Assembly: GCA_045635785.1 (NCBI GenBank)
Contig: JAZTWJ010000073.1
Span: 1-10,189, forward strand
Direction of reading: 5' to 3'
Length of the DNA stretch: 10,189 bases
From: Flemingiibacterium sp045635785
GTDB taxonomy: Bacteria > Bacillota > Clostridia > Oscillospirales > CAG-272
The notes beneath the pieces are model-generated. The model ran no database searches. It was not told the origin of the DNA and was given only the letters and a program-made list of their open reading frames with translations. The position numbers and the translations under genes are program-made. This document shows positions 5,628 through 10,189 of the stretch, piece after piece (position 1 is the first letter of the stretch; each line of letters opens with the position of its first letter).

Positions 5628-7133
5628 ATGAATCATCCATTTTCAAAGCGCGCCGCATGCGTGCTTCTGATTGCCGCCATGCTTTTGGGGCTTACCTCCT
5701 GCGGATTTATCGTATTCCGCGATGAGGAAGGACAAAGCACGGGCAATGCCGTCACAGAGCAGACGAATCCGCCCACCACATCCAATGCCAACGAAACATC
5801 CACTCCGGCATCCGTTCCGCAGAAGCCGTTGGGCGAACAGGCACGCGATCGTCTTGCGGCGCTTCCCGATCGCGATTTTGAAGGCGTTCCCGTCATCATC
5901 GCCACCGTTGATGACAAAACCATCTGCCCCATGGATACGGACAACGATGTAACCGTCGCATCCCGCGCAGATGTCAAGCGCGCGGTGGAGGAAAAATTCG
6001 GCGTGACCGTTATTTCCAATGCTTGCACTGCGGAAACCATCATGGCAGAGGCAAAACAAGCCATCAATTCCGGCATGTATTACGCCGATCTGATGGCAAT
6101 TCCCCAATCCATGGTCGGAAGCTTTTATGCAAGCGGTCTGCTCGGCAATATGTATACCCTGCCGTTTCTGAATACAAAGGCGGAATATTATCATGCAGGC
6201 ATCATTGAATCTGCCCATGCGGGCGATACGCTGCTTGCGGTTTCGGGCGCGGCGAATTTCAACCCCGAATATCTGCGCGGTATCTATTTCAATCGCGAAA
6301 AGGTAAAGGCATGCGTGTCCGAGGATCTGTATGAGCTGGTGCGCGGCGGCTCATGGACTTGGGACAAGCTGCGGGAAATTACGATTGCCGCAAAAAGCAA
6401 TCTTGACGGCGTGAGCGGACTCGGCTCCTATTTTAATAATGCCGATCTCATTGACCTCGCGGCAACATCCCACGGCATTGCATATACTTCCACCGCAAAG
6501 AACAGCGTGCCCACCGTAAACTTTTTTGCGTCTTCTCCCATGAAGGATCGGGCAGCCGCGGCGGTGGATGCCATGTATCACATTCTTTATCAGGACCGTG
6601 CCATGCTCAAAGAAGACGGCGACGGGGCGCGCGCCGTCTTTACTGCGGATTCGCTTCTGTTCCACATCGACGGGCTGGACTACATCACCGAAATTGCCGA
6701 CAGCAAGGTGGAATGGGGCATTCTGCCGCTTCCGAAATACGACAAGGATCAAAGCGAGTATCTCTCGCCGCTGTCCTCCGATGCGCCTGTGTTCTGCACC
6801 CCTGCCAATCTGACCGGCGTCGAAACGCCCGGTCTGATTTTAGAGGGACTGAACATCGCCTCCGCCGGCTATGTGCAGGAGGTGTATATGAACGAACGCA
6901 TCCATTACAGCCTGCGGGACAGCGCGTCCATCGAAATGCTTGACATCATATGCAAGGGCGTGTGTACGGATTTTGCCCATATGTTTGCCTCCGGCTTCAC
7001 AAATTTGGCAAACGCGACCTATAAGGCGGTCAACAATGCGGTCGTCTCACGCGCCTCGCTGGATTCGCTGTACCGATCCTACAGCGGCGCCGCCAATCGG
7101 GAGCTTGCGGCAAAGATCAAGCTGTCCGAATAG
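5628..7133 (+). CDS. Extracellular solute-binding lipoprotein (sugar ABC type)
   Basis: A 501-residue secreted lipoprotein. Residues 1-24 are a signal peptide with a basic start, a hydrophobic core and the lipobox LTSC; Cys25 would be lipidated and anchor the protein to the outer face of the membrane. A Thr/Asn/Pro-rich linker (about 36-66) follows, then an alpha/beta domain typical of family 1 solute-binding proteins, with a central GGSWTWDKLREI segment (around 240-251) that is characteristic of carbohydrate-binding members. The ATG at 5628 is supported by AAAGGA 11 nt upstream and by the signal peptide. No permease or ATPase is adjacent, and a strong terminator closes the gene, so it is an orphan binding protein; the MsmK/UgpC-type ATPase at 1420-2535 could serve its transporter, but nothing here proves it. 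Substrate unknown. Confidence 0.85.
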   Translation: MNHPFSKRAACVLLIAAMLLGLTSCGFIVFRDEEGQSTGNAVTEQTNPPTTSNANETSTPASVPQKPLGEQARDRLAALPDRDFEGVPVIIATVDDKTICPMDTDNDVTVASRADVKRAVEEKFGVTVISNACTAETIMAEAKQAINSGMYYADLMAIPQSMVGSFYASGLLGNMYTLPFLNTKAEYYHAGIIESAHAGDTLLAVSGAANFNPEYLRGIYFNREKVKACVSEDLYELVRGGSWTWDKLREITIAAKSNLDGVSGLGSYFNNADLIDLAATSHGIAYTSTAKNSVPTVNFFASSPMKDRAAAAVDAMYHILYQDRAMLKEDGDGARAVFTADSLLFHIDGLDYITEIADSKVEWGILPLPKYDKDQSEYLSPLSSDAPVFCTPANLTGVETPGLILEGLNIASAGYVQEVYMNERIHYSLRDSASIEMLDIICKGVCTDFAHMFASGFTNLANATYKAVNNAVVSRASLDSLYRSYSGAANRELAAKIKLSE

Positions 7134-7143
7134 CTTTACACCG

Positions 7144-7170
7144 AAAATGTCGGTTTTCGACCAACATTTT
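7144..7170 (+). other. Imperfect inverted repeat after the lipoprotein gene
   Basis: AAAATGT (7144-7150) pairs with ACATTTT (7164-7170). One mismatch and three further pairs follow inside, leaving loop TTTCG. It lies between the stop at 7133 and the main terminator and has no T tract of its own. It could protect the 3' end of the transcript or be a protein-binding site; only the symmetry is seen. Confidence 0.4.
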
Positions 7171-7190
7171 GACATAGAAAAAGATTTTCA

Positions 7191-7228
7191 CGCGCCCGAC
7201 CGCATCATTTCGTCGGGCGCGCTTTTTT
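7191..7228 (+). terminator. Intrinsic terminator of the lipoprotein gene
   Basis: A 10-bp GC-rich stem (CGCGCCCGAC at 7191-7200 with 7212-7221) is followed by C and six T (7223-7228). It is a classic rho-independent terminator 58 nt past the stop codon and separates this gene from the downstream operon. Confidence 0.93.
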
Positions 7229-7379
7229 GCTTGCGGAAAAGTTTATAAAACCACCCATTTTTGACGCGAAACTCAATGAAAAGCAACACAAGCTTTCGGG
7301 ACATCGGGATTTTGCCGAACTTTTCCTTTCACAGCTTCCCTCTTTTGCCAAAACGGACAAAATTTGTGCAAATGCGGTC

Positions 7380-7408
7380 TTGACGAGGCGAAAAACTCAT
7401 GGTATAAT
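7380..7408 (+). promoter_or_regulatory. Strong sigma-A promoter of the dehydrogenase operon
   Basis: TTGACG (7380-7385) and TATAAT (7403-7408) are separated by exactly 17 nt, and TG at 7400-7401 adds an extended -10. This is the best promoter in the window. The start would be near 7415, only about 28 nt before the ATG at 7443, leaving no room for a leader regulator. The preceding stretch 7229-7379 shows no gene or clear operator. Confidence 0.9.
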
Positions 7409-7442
7409 GATGATAATAAAAACCTGCGAAAGGAAATTTGTT

Positions 7443-8444
7443 ATGAAAGCAGTTTTTTTAACAAAAAACGGACAAAAAGGCATCGACAAGGTGTACGCCC
7501 CCGACACCAAGGCGAAGCTTGAAAAGGAGCTGGAATTTATCGCGCCGCTCTGCTCGCCGGAGGAGCTCGACGCCCGCGCCGATGAACTGAACGAGGTGGA
7601 GGTCATTTTCTCCACTTGGGGCATGTTCACACTCACCGCCGAGCAGATCGCGAAGTATTTCGGCAAGCTGAAGGCTGTATTCTACGGTGCAGGCTCGGTG
7701 CAAAGCTTTGCGCGCCCCTTCATAGAGGCGAACATCCATGTGCACAGCGCATGGGCGGCAAATGCCATTCCCGTGGCGGAATTCACCGTGGCGCAGATCA
7801 TTCTCGCCAACAAGGGCTTCTTCCAACGCTTCCACCGCAGTACCAACGAAACGTGGATCAATCGCCCCACAAAAGACTATTTCACGGGCAACTACGGTAA
7901 TAAGATCGGTCTGATCGGCATTGGCATGATCGGTTCGCTGGTGGCGGAAATGCTCAAGGCTTACAAATTCGAGGTGCTTGCCTTCGATCCCTTCCTGTCA
8001 GCCGAAAAAGCCGCAGCACTCCATGTAAGATCCGTCTCTCTTGAGGAGCTGTTCAGCGAATGCACCGTCATTTCCAATCATCTCGCCAACAACGCGCAAA
8101 CCGTGGGCATGCTCAACGCAAAGCTGTTTGATCGCATGAAGCCCAACGCCGCCTTTATCAATACGGGGCGCGGCGCGCAGGTGGTGGAGGACGATCTCAT
8201 CGCCGCATTGGAGGCGGAGCCGAGTCGCATCGCCCTGCTCGATGTCACCGATCCCGAGCCGCCCGTTCCCGAAAGCAAGCTCTATCGCATGGACAATGTG
8301 TTCCTCTCTCCCCATATCGCAGGCTCCCTCGGCGATGAGGTGCAGCGCATGGGCGAATATATGTTAGAGGAATTTCTCTGCTGGTCGAAGGGCGAGCCCT
8401 GCAAATGGCAGGTTAGCTTGAAAATGCTTGACACCATGGCATAA
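7443..8444 (+). CDS. D-isomer-specific 2-hydroxyacid dehydrogenase
   Basis: A 333-residue NAD(P)-linked oxidoreductase interconverting a 2-hydroxy acid and a 2-keto acid in the cytoplasm. The Rossmann motif is GIGMIG (159-164), and the catalytic trio of the family is visible: Arg243 in NTGRG, Glu272 in DVTDPEP and His291 in SPHIAG. Length matches the family. The reading frame is open for 72 codons further upstream, but the ATG at 7443 is the start: AAAGGA lies 8 nt before it, and the promoter lies inside the upstream part. It is the first gene of an apparent operon with a TIM-barrel isomerase and a flavin oxidoreductase, which suggests catabolism of a sugar acid or related compound. Substrate and cofactor preference cannot be read; it does not look like a dedicated SerA, since no ACT domain is present. 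Confidence 0.9.
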   Translation: MKAVFLTKNGQKGIDKVYAPDTKAKLEKELEFIAPLCSPEELDARADELNEVEVIFSTWGMFTLTAEQIAKYFGKLKAVFYGAGSVQSFARPFIEANIHVHSAWAANAIPVAEFTVAQIILANKGFFQRFHRSTNETWINRPTKDYFTGNYGNKIGLIGIGMIGSLVAEMLKAYKFEVLAFDPFLSAEKAAALHVRSVSLEELFSECTVISNHLANNAQTVGMLNAKLFDRMKPNAAFINTGRGAQVVEDDLIAALEAEPSRIALLDVTDPEPPVPESKLYRMDNVFLSPHIAGSLGDEVQRMGEYMLEEFLCWSKGEPCKWQVSLKMLDTMA

Positions 8445-8476
8445 AGCGCGAAATTCTTTTCACCCCTCGCATTGTC

Positions 8477-8545
8477 TTTGCGGCATATCGCCGCAAAAAC
8501 CGCGCCCCAAAAGGGCAGAAAGGGAGCTTTCGCCTCTGCGAAAGC
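8477..8545 (+). promoter_or_regulatory. Three-hairpin leader before the isomerase gene
   Basis: In the 117-nt gap three stem-loops follow each other: TTTGCGGC (8477-8484) with GCCGCAAA (8490-8497); GCCC (8504-8507) with GGGC (8513-8516); and GCTTTCGC (8526-8533) with GCGAAAGC (8538-8545). Stems one and three are perfect 8-bp helices with 5- and 4-nt loops. None has a T tract. A Shine-Dalgarno-like AAAGGGAG (8519-8526) abuts the third stem, and no other ribosome site lies nearer the ATG at 8562. The pairings are seen; any regulatory role is inferred. Confidence 0.6.
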
Positions 8546-8561
8546 CACGGTCGTACCTATC

Positions 8562-9341
8562 ATGTTCAAAACAGGAATCGTTTCTGTTACCTTCCGCAAA
8601 AAATCCATTGATGAAATCATCACCCTGACCTGCGACAACGGGTTAGATGCCATCGAGGTCGGCTCGGATGTACATGCCCCGTTTGACAATCTTGACGAGT
8701 GCCGCCGCATTGCCGCGCTGGCAAAGGAAAACGGCATTGCGATCGCCTCCTACGGCTCCTACTACAAATTAGGGCAGGAGGGCAATTCCCAGGAGCTCTT
8801 CGCGGCATATCTCGCCGCCGCCAAGGCACTTGGCACAGCGAACATTCGCCTTTGGGCAGGCTCCAAGGGAAGCGCCGTTGCCACCGATGAGCAGCGCACC
8901 GCATGGACCGCCGAAGCTGCCGCATGCGCCGAAGCCGCTGCAAAAGAAGGCATTGCCGTGAGCTTTGAATATCACCCCGGCACGCTGACGGACACCGCCG
9001 AATCCGCTCTGCGTTTTATGCGCGAGATCAACCATCCGAACGCCTATCTGTATTGGCAACCCAACCAATCGCAGGACGAGGAATACAACCTCGCCGCCCT
9101 GCGCGCCGTACTGCCGTATGTAACCAATTTTCATGTATATGCGTGGGATGCGCGCGGCGGAAGCCTTGTTCGCTATCCCTTGTCACAGCACGAGGCGATT
9201 TGGAAACGTTATCTTGAGATTCTCGCCTCGGACAAGAAACCCCATCATTTACTGCTCGAATTCGTGAAGGATGATTCCGACGAACAGTTTTGTGAAGATG
9301 CAAAAAATTTATTGAAATGGAGTAAGAACTATGCCCTTTGA
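8562..9341 (+). CDS. Sugar phosphate isomerase/epimerase, TIM-barrel (xylose-isomerase-like)
   Basis: A 259-residue protein of the AP-endonuclease-2/xylose-isomerase-like TIM-barrel family, which isomerises or epimerises sugars and related polyols, usually with a divalent metal. It starts with the first strand of the barrel (MFKTGIVSVTF) and contains successive strand motifs: AIEVGSD, ASYGSYYKL, IRLWAG, VSFEYHPGT, NFHVYAWD and, near the end, LLLEFVKDD. The Glu in SFEYH and in LLEFV and the His in NFHVY are the likely metal or catalytic residues. The ATG at 8562 was chosen because the family begins there; upstream codons are only open frame from a TTG with no ribosome site. The usual Shine-Dalgarno is missing close by, and the nearest purine-rich site is 35 nt away beyond a hairpin. 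Its 3' end overlaps the next gene by 11 nt. Substrate unknown. Confidence 0.87.
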   Translation: MFKTGIVSVTFRKKSIDEIITLTCDNGLDAIEVGSDVHAPFDNLDECRRIAALAKENGIAIASYGSYYKLGQEGNSQELFAAYLAAAKALGTANIRLWAGSKGSAVATDEQRTAWTAEAAACAEAAAKEGIAVSFEYHPGTLTDTAESALRFMREINHPNAYLYWQPNQSQDEEYNLAALRAVLPYVTNFHVYAWDARGGSLVRYPLSQHEAIWKRYLEILASDKKPHHLLLEFVKDDSDEQFCEDAKNLLKWSKNYAL

Positions 9342-10189
9342 TTTTAACTACAAATCCCTCGATGATGTGAAGGCGGATGCCGCCAAGCTTGGTCTTGACC
9401 TTCCCTTTTCCGAAAATCTCTCCGTGCTTGCCAAGCCCTTTGATGTAAAGGGTGACAAGCTCCACTTCAAAAACGCCGTTGCCATCCATCCCATGGAAGG
9501 CTTCGACAGCACGCCGAACGGCGCGCCCAGCGATCTGACGCGCCGCCGCTATCTGCGCTTTGCAAACAGCGATGCGGGACTGTATTGGTTTGAAGCGGTT
9601 GCCATCTCCCACGAAGCGCGCTCCAACGCCCGTCAGCTTTGGATCAACCGCGAGAACGTGGGCGAATACAAAAAACTGATCGACGAGTTGCACGAGATCA
9701 CAGGCGGTGCGCCCATCATTTGCCAGCTCACCCACTCGGGACGCTTCTCTCGCCCCGAAAATCTCCCTGCACCCATTATCTCTTACCATAACCCCATCCT
9801 CAACCGTCCCTTTAACATTGATCCCTCTCATCCCGTTGTCACGGATGAGTATCTGGATTCGCTCGTTCCCCAATATGTGGAGGCGGCAAAGCTTGCGGCA
9901 GAAGCAGGCTTTGACGGTGTGGATATCAAGGCTTGCCATCGCTATCTCATGAGCGAGCTTCTTTCCGCGTATACCCGCGAGGGCAAATACGGCGGATCCT
10001 ACGAAAACCGCACCCGTCTTTACAAGGATGTCATCGCCGCTGTTAAGGCGGAGGTTGGTGATAAGATCGCCGTTGCGACTCGTCTTGGCGTACACGATGC
10101 CATCGGCTATCCCTACGGCTTCTGCGACAGCTCGGAAGATCCCGCAAAATTCGAGCCGGAGGAAGCGATCCGTCTCATTGGCGAGATCC
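9331..10189 (+). CDS. Old-yellow-enzyme-type NADH:flavin oxidoreductase (3' end beyond window)
   Basis: The first 286 codons of an FMN-dependent TIM-barrel oxidoreductase, open to the window edge. The ATG at 9331 overlaps the end of the isomerase gene by 11 nt and has GGAG 8 nt upstream. Family landmarks are HPMEG (53-57, where classic members have a PM-type flavin loop), QLTHSGRFSRP (132-142), GFDGVDIKACHRYL (193-206) and KYGGSYENRTR. Two positions usually holding His and His/Asn in the substrate pocket are Lys200 and His203, and the nearby Tyr205 is kept. From memory, a subfamily with a VKxCHxYL motif exists, so the Lys is probably a subfamily trait and not damage. Classic family members reduce activated C=C bonds; the reaction here is not known. 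Context suggests it works with the dehydrogenase and isomerase on one pathway. Confidence 0.9.
   Translation, partial: MPFDFNYKSLDDVKADAAKLGLDLPFSENLSVLAKPFDVKGDKLHFKNAVAIHPMEGFDSTPNGAPSDLTRRRYLRFANSDAGLYWFEAVAISHEARSNARQLWINRENVGEYKKLIDELHEITGGAPIICQLTHSGRFSRPENLPAPIISYHNPILNRPFNIDPSHPVVTDEYLDSLVPQYVEAAKLAAEAGFDGVDIKACHRYLMSELLSAYTREGKYGGSYENRTRLYKDVIAAVKAEVGDKIAVATRLGVHDAIGYPYGFCDSSEDPAKFEPEEAIRLIGEI

Noticed and set aside
9028..10095. Open frame of 355 codons on the - strand opposite the isomerase and oxidoreductase genes
   Set aside because: It overlaps two well-supported genes, has no ribosome site, and its sequence has no recognisable domain.

Overview
The window looks like chromosomal DNA from a Gram-positive member of the class Clostridia, probably a gut Oscillospirales-type organism. 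This is inferred from several things. Purine-rich AAAGGAG/AGGAGG ribosome sites precede most genes. A B. subtilis-like TrmB begins MRMR. A lipoprotein carries a Gram-positive style signal peptide, and there is a DUF1700/DUF4097 membrane pair. Four genes have extended -10 promoters (TGnTATAAT type). No rRNA, tRNA, CRISPR array, insertion sequence or prophage gene was seen.

Layout. Bases 1-189 hold a leader with a run of ten C and an extended -10 promoter. Next comes ispD (190-948, +), closed by a perfect 11-bp hairpin that can terminate transcription from both sides. Facing it is a 66-residue Asn-rich repeat protein (1007-1207, -) with a sigma-G/F-like promoter. Then follow an orphan MsmK/UgpC-type sugar-ABC ATPase (1420-2535, -) with its own promoter and terminator, and about 400 bp without a gene (2536-2933). 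A translationally coupled minus-strand pair comes next: a DUF1700-like membrane protein (3842-4702) and a DUF4097-like protein (2934-3845). It is divergent from trmB (4884-5531, +), and the two promoters overlap. A sugar-type solute-binding lipoprotein (5628-7133, +) ends in a strong terminator. Finally a promoter with a 17-bp spacer drives what looks like a catabolic operon on the + strand: a D-2-hydroxyacid dehydrogenase (7443-8444), a TIM-barrel sugar-phosphate isomerase/epimerase (8562-9341) and the first 286 codons of an old-yellow-enzyme-type flavin oxidoreductase (9331 to the window end).

How the genes may work together. ispD (isoprenoid precursors) and trmB (tRNA m7G46) are housekeeping genes. 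The ATPase without permeases and the binding protein without permease or ATPase fit the clostridial pattern in which one shared ATPase energises several separately encoded sugar importers; whether these two belong together cannot be told from the window. The last three genes form a redox/isomerisation module, probably acting on a sugar acid or related polyhydroxy compound, but no substrate can be read from sequence.

The least ordinary items are the 12-bp minisatellite encoding the N-Q-N-S protein under a possible sporulation promoter, the hairpin-rich leader of the isomerase gene with its displaced Shine-Dalgarno sequence, the oxidoreductase with Lys in place of a usual substrate-binding His, and the gene-poor block at 2618-2933. 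No convincing new defence or mobile system was found.
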